Below, piece by piece: positions 12,694-30,599 of a stretch of 64,000 bases of DNA. Source of the DNA: Valencia hispanica (lineage: Eukaryota; Chordata; Actinopteri; Cyprinodontiformes; Valenciidae); assembly GCA_963556495.2 (NCBI GenBank), contig OY747705.1:32791298-32855297 (forward strand), given 5' to 3'. Below the pieces are notes generated by a model. It was not told the DNA's origin. It was given only the letters and a program-made list of their open reading frames with translations, and searched no databases. The position numbers and the translations under genes are program-made. Every line of letters starts with the position of its first letter. Position 1 is the stretch's first letter.

Positions 12694-13329
12694 TGCCAGA
12701 AAAGGTCATAAATAGGATAGCAATACAAGAACACACACACACAGCCCCTTCCCTCCGTGCACAGCACGTCTGTCTGGATTACCTGTGGAAGACGTGCTCT
12801 ACCTTTCTGGTTCCTCCTCAGGTGCCTCGCCGTCCGCATCAGATTCCGGATCAAATTGAAACGCCATTACATAGTTATAGTAGCCGATAATTGAGCCATT
12901 ACTGTCGTGGTGAAGCTAGAGACGTAATGAGGACGGATGGATGGGTGATCAAATATTTTATTAGGCCTGTAATTTGTAAACAGATTATTGTTCAACACAC
13001 AATATAATAAGGCCTAAACCTAATTACATTTCATACAAAGGGTAATATTGGAATTTGGGCAATTTGTGGTGCGCAAATGCATGTCTGTCAATGTTTCATC
13101 AGATGCAGACGTTAGAGACTCAGTTGACAATAGAGGCGCATGGCTTGGGCCCCGCCCACCAAAACTCGGTCATTCTGTGCTAACGCTAAAAGAAGGGCCA
13201 CCTAGTAGGGGCTGCAGTTCTACAACAAGACTGAGCTACGGCAAACGATCCTTTGATGCAGTATTAAGGTACTTAGAGTGTGACTAAAAAGGGGCCGAAC
13301 GTCGCGGGGAATTTCATGTCAGGGGCACT

Positions 13330-15259
13330 TTAAAAAAAGAACTCAGTTTATGCAATTAAAATCAAAATGTTCTTGTTAAATTGTTCACTAATTGCTTCTT
13401 CATCCTAGCACAATGTATTTTTAAGGAGACTTGCCACTCGCACTAGCTTGCTAAAATCCTTTATTAACCGTTATGAGGCTTATTATAAGTATTATATACT
13501 TTAGTTTACCAATTTGGTACCCTATGTGTAAAAACTGTCAGGTTAAAGCCAAAAACACACCTATTTAGGCTAATAAAGGTTAACATTTTACCTTGCCTGT
13601 GTTACCAAATTAGTTAAATTCAAATGAATGTCAGCAAGTTTCTAGCTTGATGTTTTTCACTTTTCATACAAGCTCTAAAAACCTCCAGAAACTTTAATAG
13701 AAATCGTTTTAATGTCCAGTTCCCACTATGTTAAATGTCTAAACAGAGTTGGGACCAGTTTATGGTTTTAGTGGGAACCTAAAGGATGTTTCTAGAATAC
13801 CTATCTGGATTTATATTGTGTGTACACACACACACACACACACACACACAACATTTCAGTCGACCTATCTGTTTATTTTTACCTATTGGCCAGCGTTGCT
13901 TCTAGCATTGTTTAAATATTCGAAGGACATCCCATCCAGAAGTGTTCATGCCACTTTAAACCAGCTTTAATTTATAACGATTCTTCTTATTTTATGTTCT
14001 GTTACACATTTCTAAATGATGTGTTTGTTGCTGACAGCAGGTCATCGCTACGTTAGAGGGTACATAGTTCTGTACTGTGTGACTGAAGGTTTGGTGTGAG
14101 GCGCTGATCCTCCTCCTGGCAGTTTCACATTGTTCAGTCAGCTCTGTTATGCCTCACTCCAGCCTCATGTACACACTATAGGTCCCTGTTTATGTCTCCT
14201 TGACCTCCTGCTGCACACTTCAGCCCTCTGTGCTGCATCTGTTCTGAATGGAGGCTTAACAGCTGTCTAGGTCTGTATAGGTCACCGGAGGTTTTCCTCT
14301 TTCTACTGATAAAGGTGAAAAACAGCTCAACAACAATGATGGAGTTAATGAAGAAATTACTTAAACTAAATCATCTTCATTTACTTTAACTTAATTCCAC
14401 ATATCCTTTTCTTTAATTTGGCTTAAGTTTTTCACCCAAATGTACACAGATACAGATTAATTTCAAGGCTCTCATTGATTATGATGGAGACAGCGGAACC
14501 AAAGCAGGGTCTATACTGAGGCAGGCATTTGCAGCTGTTTTTAAAACCATTATGATGGAGGGCGCCTTGTGTTACACCGTCTTCCACTCATGTTTGTCTG
14601 TGTAAGGCACATAATTACTATCTGGCCCATTACCTTCAAATTGAATTAATGAAGAACAGCTTCACCACAGTACTTGGCTCTGAATTGTGTTAGAAGATGT
14701 GGAATAGACGTGTAAATCAGCCGACACGCTGCTGTTTTTATTCAGAATAATAAACACATTTGAATGTTTCATGGGTTTTTTTGGGGGGGTTGATAGTATG
14801 TCATAATAATCCCTTTAGAGAGGGGCTTAGCACCTGCTCTGCAGCTTAAACCACAGAGGAAACTGTATTTATTGTTCACAATCTTTGTGTTGTAGCTCAT
14901 CTAACCTTTGTGTAGTATATTTTCTAGGTTTTGTTACAGCTTTCGAATGACTTATAGATATTTTGGGAAATGTATCTCAGTATTTTCTTCATCATCTACA
15001 GAACCATCACTCCTGCTTGTAGATTTGATTTTACGTTTTCTCAGATTTGATCAAAAACAACTTAGTTTTGTTGGGATTTCCTTTTTTTAATTTTCTAAAT
15101 TGCTGTTCAGACTTTACAAGTTAAATTGTTGTATTGAAAAATAGAAAATTTGGAGATTTAGCTTTTCAGTTGAAAGACTTGTATTGCTTTGGTATAGCAG
15201 ATGTATGTCTCCATGAGACACGTGCCGTTTAAAACAATAGATCCTCTTGTTATACTTAC
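13330..15259. other. HTR2B intron 1, unassigned part
   Basis: Contains one (AC)n run and otherwise no recognised coding or repeat structure. Confidence 0.5.
13824..13851. repeat. (AC)n microsatellite
   Basis: About 14 uninterrupted AC units in HTR2B intron 1. Confidence 0.9.
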
Positions 15260-15506
15260 TGTAAAGAATCGTGATGAGTGCGATAGGCATGACTAGGAGA
15301 CCCACCAGCAGATCAGCGACGGCGAGCGACATCAGAAAGTAGTTGGTGGCATTTTGCAGCTTTCTTTCAAGCGACACCGCAAGAATGACCAGTATGTTTC
15401 CTCCAATGGTGGGGATGATCACCATGACGATGAGCAGGGCGGCCCACCTCAGCTGGACCTCAGGCACCTCACCTGCATGCGAGCTGTTAATGACTGGTTG
15501 AGACAT
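15260..15506 (-). CDS. htr2b: HTR2B coding exon 1 (N-terminus to helix 2)
   Basis: Starts ATG TCT CAA (MSQPVINSS), then [18 protein letters not shown] (helix 1) and [20 protein letters not shown] (helix 2), ending ITILY plus one base of a split Asn codon. The donor on the - strand is gtaagt. Upstream ATGs at 15641 and 15571 open short frames in other phases, so leader-dependent control is possible if the transcript includes them. Confidence 0.93.
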
Positions 15507-15571
15507 GTTGCTGCTGATACCACGGCGGGCGGTGGCTCTGATCTCTCTGCTTTCGGACACTCGGTCAGCAT
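15449..15571 (-). promoter_or_regulatory. Candidate overlapping upstream ORF 2 of HTR2B
   Basis: An ATG at 15571 with A at -3 opens a 40-codon frame, out of phase with HTR2B, that runs past the receptor start at 15506 and stops at 15449. Such an overlapping frame would lower initiation at the main start. Transcription through it is assumed, not shown. Confidence 0.35.
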
Positions 15572-15617
15572 GGTCACTGGGTGCCACAAGCAAAGGCGCA
15601 GGGTCTGCTGGGGCCAC

Positions 15618-15641
15618 TCAGGGTCGGTGCGCAAGATGCAT
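15618..15641 (-). promoter_or_regulatory. Candidate upstream ORF 1 in HTR2B leader
   Basis: An ATG followed by six codons and TGA on the - strand, 112 bases before the end of the predicted start codon region. It matters only if the HTR2B transcript begins upstream of it, which the sequence cannot show. Confidence 0.3.
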
Positions 15642-15659
15642 CGTCCCTTGAGCAGAATG

Positions 15660-20700
<5,041 letters not shown>

Positions 20701-20705
20701 CGCAC

Positions 20706-20840
20706 CTAATCGATCGATCGATCTGATCGACGTTCATCTGTTTTGAACGTTAGATTTTGTTAGCATTACCACTCAGAGACTGGACTCCTCCTGTCTCCCT
20801 CTGCCTCAGCAGCACCGGGCTTGGGCGGCGACTGGGGGTG
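20706..20840. repeat. Repeat arm 1 of a three-copy inverted set
   Basis: Shares the block from catctgttttgaacgttag through the tagcattaccactcagagac motif to gcctcagcagcacc with 21589-21712 (same direction) and 21786-21925 (reverse direction). It contains a cgatcgatcgat run also seen, shortened, at the far end of arm 3. Confidence 0.7.
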
Positions 20841-21211
20841 GACTGGAAAACTCCTTTAATAAAATATTATTGATCATTCAAAGCATCCACAGGTGAAAAT
20901 CAAAATTTAAAGAGTAACTAAACCCCAAAACAACTTTTTTTTGCTTCTAAACTGTATAAATGGTTCTTTACCAATGCAATATTTCAGTTTCAGTTTTTTC
21001 TTTTACATTTTCGTTTAAACTTGTTTAATTCTACACTTTTTGGTCTAAAAACGTCTTAATGCTGCCCTCTTAGGGTTGAACGGTGGCTACTGCATTCGAA
21101 TTTTGTGATTGGTGGAGAGCGGTACATCCTTACATCACAGGCATTGACTGTGTCACAGCAGTCATGGTCTCACAGACACGCCCCGTGGGTTTGGGTATCG
21201 GACATACCGGC

Positions 21212-21494
21212 TAGTGATGGGAATTCCAGCGCTTTTTGGAGAGCCATTTCTTTTGGCTTGGCTCACCATAAAGAGCCGGCTCTTTCGGCTCCCAAGTGGC
21301 TCCTCAGATTTTCTGTTGCTTAAATTGTATTTGTCACCAAAATTAATGCAAAACGATGTGTACCAAATGTACCAAGACAAGCGGGGGGGGAATGAAAAAT
21401 GAAAAAAACGGCTCCCAATGAGGAGCCGGCTCCCATCGTTCACTTCAAAGAGTTGGCTCTTAGAGCCGGTTCGTTCGCGACCGACACATCACTA
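21212..21494. mobile_element. hAT MITE with perfect 8-bp duplication
   Basis: Starts tagtgatgggaa and ends cacatcacta, inverted ends of the common fish hAT type. It is flanked by identical ataccggc at 21204-21211 and 21495-21502. At 283 bases with no coding region it is a non-autonomous passenger, and it interrupts TTAA copy A. Internal gagccggctc motifs make it self-complementary. Confidence 0.9.
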
Positions 21495-21588
21495 ATACCG
21501 GCCCCGTGGCGAGTTTGGAGTGGGATTGCGTTTTTTAGGTTACCATAATTATCACATTAGCACTTAGTTAGCATAGCTAACATACTGT

Positions 21589-21925
21589 TTTGAACGTTAG
21601 CTTATGTTAGCATTACCATTCAGAGACTGGACCCATCCTGTCTCTCTCTCCCCTCAGCAGCAACAGCAGCCTCGGGCAGCGCTGACTCAGCGCCCCGAGC
21701 CAGCGGCTCTAATTGATACGGCTCGCGGCCGCTGATCTCCATAAAGCCTCCCTCTACTCCACTATCTCCAGTGACGACGGAGGAGATCCGCTGGCTCAGG
21801 GCGCTGAGTCAGGCTGCCTGAGGCCGGTGCTGCTGAGGCAGAGGGAGACAGGAGGAGTCCGGTCTCTGAGTGGTAATGCTAACATAGGCTAACGTTCAAA
21901 ACAGATGAATGTTGATCAGATCGAT
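21589..21925. repeat. Long imperfect palindrome (arms 2 and 3)
   Basis: Arm 21589-21712 and arm 21786-21925 are inverted copies, both running from the gttttgaacgttag end through cagagactgga to the gctgactcagcgcc end. About 75 bases form the spacer. Arm 3 is closer to arm 1 at 20706 than to arm 2. Confidence 0.75.
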
Positions 21926-23266
21926 CAGTCGCAAAACTGCCAACGTTGCTTTGGTCACTGTCCATGTTTCAGTGTCAGATTAAGCGAACTGTCATTGTCC
22001 TCCTGAACACACCCCCACGTTGCCCCTGCCACTCATCCTCCACACTTGGCCACACCCCTCTGTTCTTCCTGGCACCGCCCACTTTGTAGAATTTTTCAAA
22101 TGTCTGGGGGCGGGGTTATGATTTTTCAAGGGGTTCAGTTACACTTTAAATACCGTGCAAAAGTTGATTTATTTCAGTAATTCGACTTAAGATCAAACAA
22201 ATAAATTAGATGCTCATTACATCCAGAGTGAGATATTTCAAGCTTTTTATATAATTTTGATGATTATGGCTTACCACTTATGAAAACCCCAAATTCAAAA
22301 TCTCAAAATTAGAATATTGTGAAAATGTTCAATATTTTAGGCTCAAAGTGTCACACTCTAATCAGCTAATTAATCCAAAACACCTACAAAATGCCATTAA
22401 AAAGTGTTGGGGACCTTCACAAGGAGTGGACTGAGGCACAACACACAGACGGATCCTGGACATGGGCCTTAAATGTCATATTCCTCTTGTCAAGCCGCTC
22501 CTGAACAACAAACAGCATCAGAAGCGTATTACCTGGGCTAGAGGAAAAAAAAGAACGGCAAATTTTGCATCTCATTTGGAAACCCAAGTCCCCAGAGTCT
22601 GGAGGAAGAATGGAGAGGCACACAATCCAAGATGCAAGATGAAGTCCAGTGTGACGTTTTCACAGTCAGTGTTGATTTGGGGAGCCATGTCATCTGCTGG
22701 TCCAATGTGGTTTATTAAGTCCAGAGTCAATTCAGCCATCTACCAGGACATTTTGGTGCACTTCATGCTTCCTTCAGCATACCAGCTTTATGGAGATGCT
22801 GACTTCATTTTCCAGCAGGACTTGGTACCTGCCTGAAGGCCGCTATTGAAGCATCCTGATCTTCCATAACACCTCACCAGTGCCACAGGCTGATAGCATC
22901 CATGCTACGCCACATTGAGGCAGTAACTGATGAAGGGGCCCAAACCAAGTATTGAGTACATATGCATGATTATACTTTTCAGAGGTCTGACATGTCTCTA
23001 TTTAAAATCCTTGTTTTATTAATTTCATGTAATGTTCTAATTTTCTGAGAGTTTGAATTTGGGGATTTCATAAGATGTAAGCCAAAATCATCAAAATGAT
23101 AACAAATAAAGGCTTGTAATATCTGGGTTTGCTTGTAATGAGTCTATATCATATATTAGTTTCACCTTTTAAGTTGAATTACTGGAATAAATTGACTTTT
23201 TCATAATAATCTAATCTTTTGAGTTTCACCTGCAGAACCTTATTTACCACCTGGAAATGTATTTGA

Positions 23267-23482
<216 letters not shown>

Positions 23483-24217
23483 TAGGAAAACTGGCTTTAT
23501 TGTCTGCAGCCTAGATCATTGAGTTTACCTAGACTATTGTTTCCCTCCTAACAAAACAAACAAACAGCGAAAGCAAAATGCATCAGGATTGTGCAGCAGA
23601 GAGAGGCTGTTTGGGAAGTCTTAAAGGGAGCCTGTTACTAGCATAACTGCACACACTCAGCCTTGAGGCACCTGGCCTTTTGTTACTGACTGTTAAGAAA
23701 TGCCAGACACATTTTCAAAGACTCATCTGCACAGCAACGGATCAAAAAGCTCGAGCTGGTATGCAGGATTGTGCAGAGAACACATTTCTTTCTTTTAAAT
23801 TTCAAACGGCCAAACATCATGTGATGTTTCCTCCAGCTTTTTTGTTTTAGAGCTCTCCATCTTATTGATCGGTTTCTGGTTTACGGTTTATTAGTAGTAG
23901 CTGGAAATGTAAAACTTGGAGCATTTGGTCGCTTTTCAGCCCAACAAGCACTACACTGATTGTGGACTGGTGGTTAAAACGCCTTGGAGAAAAAAGTGTT
24001 GAACACGTAAGATTTTATAAATTTTGTCATATGTTGACTTAAAATTTCCAACAGGCAGTGGTTTGATGTTTTCACATTTGGATCTACTTCTTGCAGATAT
24101 TTTAAAGTTATGCTTTGCCTGAGAATTATGTTATTTGTCAGGTGAAACGTTTATGCAAAGTTGTTTTCTTTTTATAACATAATTTTAAAATATAATTATT
24201 TTTTTTGTCGCCTTTAG

Positions 24218-24583
<366 letters not shown>

Positions 24584-25169
24584 TAAGGTGCGTTAGCGCC
24601 TGAGGGTCCTACCTCGGCTCCACTCTGCTCTCCGCCATGTGGCCCGTTGGCCTCCACCTGGTGATTACTGTTTGACTCGCATTCTCTGTGTTTGTTTGTC
24701 TGCGTGAGTGTTTGTGGACACAAGCAAGCAGTCGGTGTGTGTGTGTGAGGTCCATGTGAGCTGTACATCATCATATAGAGAGCTTCAAACAAATCCCACA
24801 AACCCTCACTGCCGAAAAGAACACTAGCTGAAAGAAAGCAGCACTTTGTAACCAGCTCTTACTGAGTTTTTTTCAGACGGGAGATACTTGTATTTTTTTT
24901 CTTAATAAATTTGTTAAACGTTTTTCATTTCAGTTATTCAGAATATTCTTTTCCACACAGATTCAATTTAGGGCTGCACGATTAACCTTTATCGCATCGA
25001 TATTGAGGTTTTAACTCCTGCGATAACCTAACCTCAGGAGGCTGAGGTTTTTTTCCCGCCCCTGACATTTGAGTGACAAACCTATTCACCAATCAAAATG
25101 GTTGAGTCTCGCATTCCTGGCTTGCTGGCCAATCAGAAACGGTGATGGGAAAGAAGCTTGTATGCAGAG

Positions 25170-26242
25170 CAGTGTTGCCAACTTGGCGACTTTGTCACTT
25201 TATTTAGCGACTTTTCCGACCCCCCTGGCAACGGTTTTCTTAAAAAAGTGACTAATGACAGATCTAGCAGCTTTTCCATGTGTTGGTAGAGACTTTTGGC
25301 GACTTGTTCAATGTGAAAGCAGAATGTATTTCTCACTGTTCTCAGCAGGTAGCTGCCTCGTCTTCTCTTATTCTCTCCCCTCCCTCTCCTGTTGCTCCTT
25401 CAATCATGAAACTGATCAGCTGATCGGCTTTTCTGTCGCAGTCCCGTTTCTGTTTGTTTATCGCTGACTTTTAGCAGATTGAGGAAACCAGCGGGTGTCA
25501 CGCTAAACAACAGCAGCACGTTTAAGCTTGATAAACTGTTGTTAGAATTGATTTAATATTACTTTCTGATGTTTGCTGAAGCCACAGCCGTAACAGCTGC
25601 TGGTCATGATATCGGTTTGGATATGTGGTGAGATGGAAACATGAAGATGAAACCAGGAGATGTTCTTACTGAATCATCAGAGCTGAACAGCTGATGGAGA
25701 AACAGGTTTACCTTTTAGGTGACAGGAATGAGTTGAAAGGAAGTTATAAACTGTTTCTGAGAGACAAATAACACCAGGATCTTCTAGCTGACAGCTGGTA
25801 ACTGTGCAGGGGCGGCTCTAGCAAAGTTTTGCCCGGGGGCCAGGTAGGGAATAAACAGGAAAAGGGGGGAACAAATACATACTTTTCTTTCTTATTCTCA
25901 TTTCAAATGTCTAGCTTTTAATAAATGATTATCGGAATCTTACAACCAATTGGATGTAGCGGTCATAAATCCTTTATCGTATAGAGCAAATATTAAGTCT
26001 AATACAGTATCCTACTAAGCTATAGTACTTTTTCCTTATAGAAGGTACCATCTGTGCAGTCTGCAGTTCTGTCAAAGAAAGATGTTGCATTTATTTAATT
26101 ATAGAAAAATAATTCATTTCTGTGCATTTGTTTTACACGTGCATTAAATTAAAGTCGATTAGGTTGATTAGGCATCATGAGGCGAAGGGTGGGGGGTGGT
26201 TCCTTTTTTTATTTTTTTAGCTGGGAGTTGGCAACCCTACTG
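25170..26242. mobile_element. Possible nested DNA element (cagtgttgccaac ends)
   Basis: The left end cagtgttgccaactt and, reversed, the right end cagtagggttgccaact look like inverted termini. No target duplication could be found and no coding frame is recognisable. The stretch at 25803 (ggggcggctctag) may start yet another repeat. Confidence 0.4.
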
Positions 26243-26704
26243 TCAGGTTACTACGTCTTATCTTGCAGAAGACTGGATAAGGTCTTGTTTTTATTTGTTA
26301 TTGTCATTTATTTTAAAATGTGCGCAATATAACAGTTTCATGTTTAGTAAATGGTAGTGGACTGCAGAAGATTTTGTTTTCTAATTGTAAATCTAAATCT
26401 AATAAGAGTTCATTTTCTATTTTTCAATGGCAAAGATTCGTCAATTAAAAAAAATAAATTAAGCTACCTGTTTAAGTTAATTTCCATTATGTCTTATAAT
26501 TCTTTGGTATTTAGGTTCAGGTATTTAATAATCACGAAGCATTGAACAATCTCATTACCTCAATCACTATGTAGTTTATATTAGAGATTTTTCAGGTTCA
26601 ACAGCAGACAAAAGCCAGAAGAGGGCCCTGGCCACATGGTTATTGTATATTGTTCGCATTGTATGTCAAGTTGTACAAGACTGTGTTGTAAAAGTAACAA
26701 TATA

Positions 26705-28336
<1,632 letters not shown>

Positions 28337-29199
28337 TATTTGATTCATAATTTTAGTTTAATGCACTTAAAAGTATCGAAAGTAAAAATCGAAAATCGTA
28401 TCGCAATCGCAATATTTGTCAGAAAAACCCCGATTAGGTTTTTTGTCAAAATCGTGCATCCCTAATTCAAGTCTTTCACCACAGAAGCAATCATGACAAA
28501 ATAGAAATTTGAAATGGAAAAATATTTTTGATAAAAGCCAAACAAAGACTTAAGGTGTTCAGTTTGACAAAATAAGTAAAAACGGAGCATAAAAAAGGCG
28601 ATCTTTACTCTGCCTCGGACACATCAAACAAACTGCTGCATGGTTTGTCCAGATGACCATAGATAAAGGGTAGATTATGCCGTCTCTTATCCCAAACCCT
28701 GACAAAGGAGCTGGCAATACTTGTAGCCGGGTATTTAGAGAAAATGCCACACATGTCAAAGCTTTTCTCTGATTAGGCCAACAGATATAAAGACCAGATA
28801 TTGAGAGGCCAAGATTACTAAAACCACAAATGCAATTTTTATGGTGCCAAATATTTTGCACATGCCTTTATTTTATGTCGATATCTTCATATAGAGATTA
28901 ATTAGGAGATAAGTGAAACATTTCTGATCCAAACCCAACCATGCATCACTGAAGAAGGAAAAAAATGTAAAAACTGGAAAAAGCTTTAAGTCACAAACAC
29001 ACAAGCTAGTCCAGAATATTTTTATCATCCACATCACCTTGGAAACCCATCACTACGCTCTGTAGCTTTTCATATTTCATTATATTACAACTTTACTCTG
29101 AGACTCACACCCACCCCAATAAAATCCACTACAGTGGACTATTCACAGACAGGTCAGTGTTCGCAGATTTGCTGTGGACCTCCACCCCAAATTATTATT

Positions 29200-29233
29200 A
29201 TTTTTTTTTTTTTTTTTCTTTTTTTTTTTTTTT
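29200..29233. repeat. T-rich tract
   Basis: Two long T runs broken by a single C. The following 150 bases (agcatctaaagcattc to gaggagaaatagg) share an organisation with 48015-48120, so this may be the end of a dispersed repeat. Confidence 0.6.
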
Positions 29234-29584
29234 GTTAGAGCATCTAAAGCATTCAAAAGAACATGCCATATGGCAAGCTGAAATACGTTTGACACTATTA
29301 GCTGGTGTTTGCAAAGCAGCCAATCCATTTGTTTTCCTTAGCGCTGCCTGGCTGTACTCCTAAGAGGAGAAATAGGAACGACTGTAGATGTTAGCTTCTG
29401 TTGTAATTCTGAGACGGTTTCCACTGTGTGCCTTAAGGTATGTTTGATGTTTGAACTTTGATGTTCATATCAAAATTGTCAGTTATAAGCCGTTTTAGAG
29501 GGGGTCTCACGTACTCACAGATTTTAGTTATTCACGAGGTGGTTGTGGTCCCTAACCCCCGCATATACCAGAGGTCCACCACAC

Positions 29585-30575
29585 AGCTAATGCCTACAGA
29601 AGTCACACAATTAGGAAATGGCAGTCTTTGTGTAATGTTTTGTCTAAATCCAGCTGTTCTCCAAAGGCCTCAGAGGTTTGTTAGAGAACAGAAATGACAT
29701 GCAGCATCATAAAGACCAAGGAACACAGCAGACAGGGTCAAGGAAAAAGATGCGGAAAAGTTTTAAGCTATAAAACGACATTCCAAGCTTTGATCATGCA
29801 TAGAGCACTGATAAATCGATCTGAAAATGGAAAGAGTATGCAAACCTACCAAGACACGGTTATCAACCTAAACAGACTGGCTGGCAAGGAGAGCATTTAT
29901 TAGGAGAAGCAGCCAAAAAGTAACTCCAGAGAAGCTCAAATGGGAGAATGTGTTGACGGGTAACAAACTTTGCCGTTATGGGAAAGTGGATAGAAGAAAT
30001 CCAGAAATCGTCCCATTTGCAATTTGCCATAAAGTCGTTTAGAGGAAACCTCAGACATGGACAAAGGGGATCTGGTCAGATGAGACAAAAGTTGAACCTT
30101 CTGGCTTACATCCAAAACAGTGAAGACTTCCCTCTCACCCTGAACTCAAGATCCACGTGGCGTAACAAAGTAGTGCGAGTATCATACTGGGGGATACTTT
30201 TCTTCAGCTTCATAGAAAGACGATTCAAGTCTAACACAGGACAATCATGGCAGAAAACTTGTTAGAAGCTGCTTAAGACTGGACTGGCGGTCCATCTTGC
30301 AGTAGAAGAGCAAGATCAGAGCGTCTTCATGTGTCAGAATTGCCCAGGTGGATTCAAGATCTCAATCCAACTGAGTCTGTGGCAAGACTTGAACATTTTG
30401 TTCCCAGATGCTCTTCATCTGATCTGACTGAGTTTGAGCTGTTTTGCAAAGAAGAGTTTGTGACTATTTCAGCTTCTGGGTGTGAAACCCTAGCAGAAGC
30501 ACACACTAAAAGACTCTCAGTTCATAATCAGGACCTACTGTATGTTGGTCTATCACATAAAATCCCATTGAGATA
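29585..30575 (+). mobile_element. Tc1-like element, badly decayed
   Basis: The run from cagaagtcacacaattagg through ccaaaggcctcagaggtttgttagagaac, and later tgttggtctatcacataaaatcc, are landmark leader and tail blocks of a common fish Tc1 family. Transposase pieces can be traced (LEHFVPRCSSSDLTEFELFCKE region) but stops and shifts abound. The terminal repeats were not found, so the limits are approximate. Confidence 0.6.
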
Positions 30576-30599
30576 CACTGTGGCTCGCTCTGGGATCAC

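Larger units (their letters stand above)
11833..13329. mobile_element. TTAA-flanked element with THAP relic (Kolobok-like)
   Basis: TTAA lies immediately outside both ends (11829-11832 and 13330-13333). Terminal inverted repeats agree at 18 of 20 positions: left agtggccctggcatgaaatt, right agtgcccctgacatgaaatt when reversed. The interior near 12160-12400 encodes parts of a THAP-type zinc finger. TTAA targets and THAP fingers together are known from the Kolobok superfamily, so that is the likely assignment (inference). The element lies in HTR2B intron 1. Confidence 0.7.
7831..15506 (-). other. htr2b: HTR2B, serotonin receptor 5-HT2B, complete gene
   Basis: Three coding exons on the - strand splice in frame to a 465-residue class A GPCR (human is 481). 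It is a plasma-membrane receptor coupling serotonin to Gq/11 and phospholipase C. Seen: seven hydrophobic segments; Cys93 (3.25); amine-anchoring Asp100 (3.32) in [13 protein letters not shown]117-R118-Y119; WCPFFITN in helix 6; NPLVY in helix 7; the [15 protein letters not shown] helix 2; and a C-terminal PDZ-type end VSCV (human VSYV). The chosen start is the first ATG of the open frame (15506), with A at -3. The frame stays open upstream but only from a GTG. An N-glycosylation site (Asn-Ser-Ser) lies near residue 7. The gene lies antisense inside one PSMD1 intron. Confidence 0.96.
20911..22145. mobile_element. TTAA-target element, copy A
   Basis: TTAA at 20907-20910 and 22146-22149. Terminal repeats are agagtaactaaacccc on the left and, reversed, agtgtaactgaacccc on the right. 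Joining its two flanks restores a normal Tc1 terminal repeat, so the boundaries and the TTAA duplication are supported by an inferred empty site. It contains two arms of a GC-rich inverted repeat and a younger hAT MITE. It shares interior blocks with copies B (44046) and C (49073). No coding capacity seen. Confidence 0.8.
20890..23232 (+). mobile_element. Tc1-like element, interrupted by a TTAA element and internally deleted
   Basis: The left end caggtgaaaatcaaaattta is cut at 20910 and resumes at 22146. The right end is the inverted agtttcacctg at 23232. The + strand carries a relic transposase (22462-22836; CHIPLVKPLLNNK, SRVNSAIYQDIL, LYGDADFIFQQDL). A deletion after QQDLVPA removes the second catalytic region and joins to the tail near LKAAIEAS. 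Same family as the copy at 60952-62214. Confidence 0.85.

Noticed and set aside
12460..12900. Separate element starting cagtgtttcccaaac within the TTAA element
   Set aside because: The left motif resembles known MITE ends, but no inverted right end or duplication was found.
15507..15617. N-terminal extension of HTR2B beginning APADPAP
   Set aside because: The extended frame begins with GTG, not ATG, and the residues have no family resemblance; the ATG at 15506 is the sensible start.
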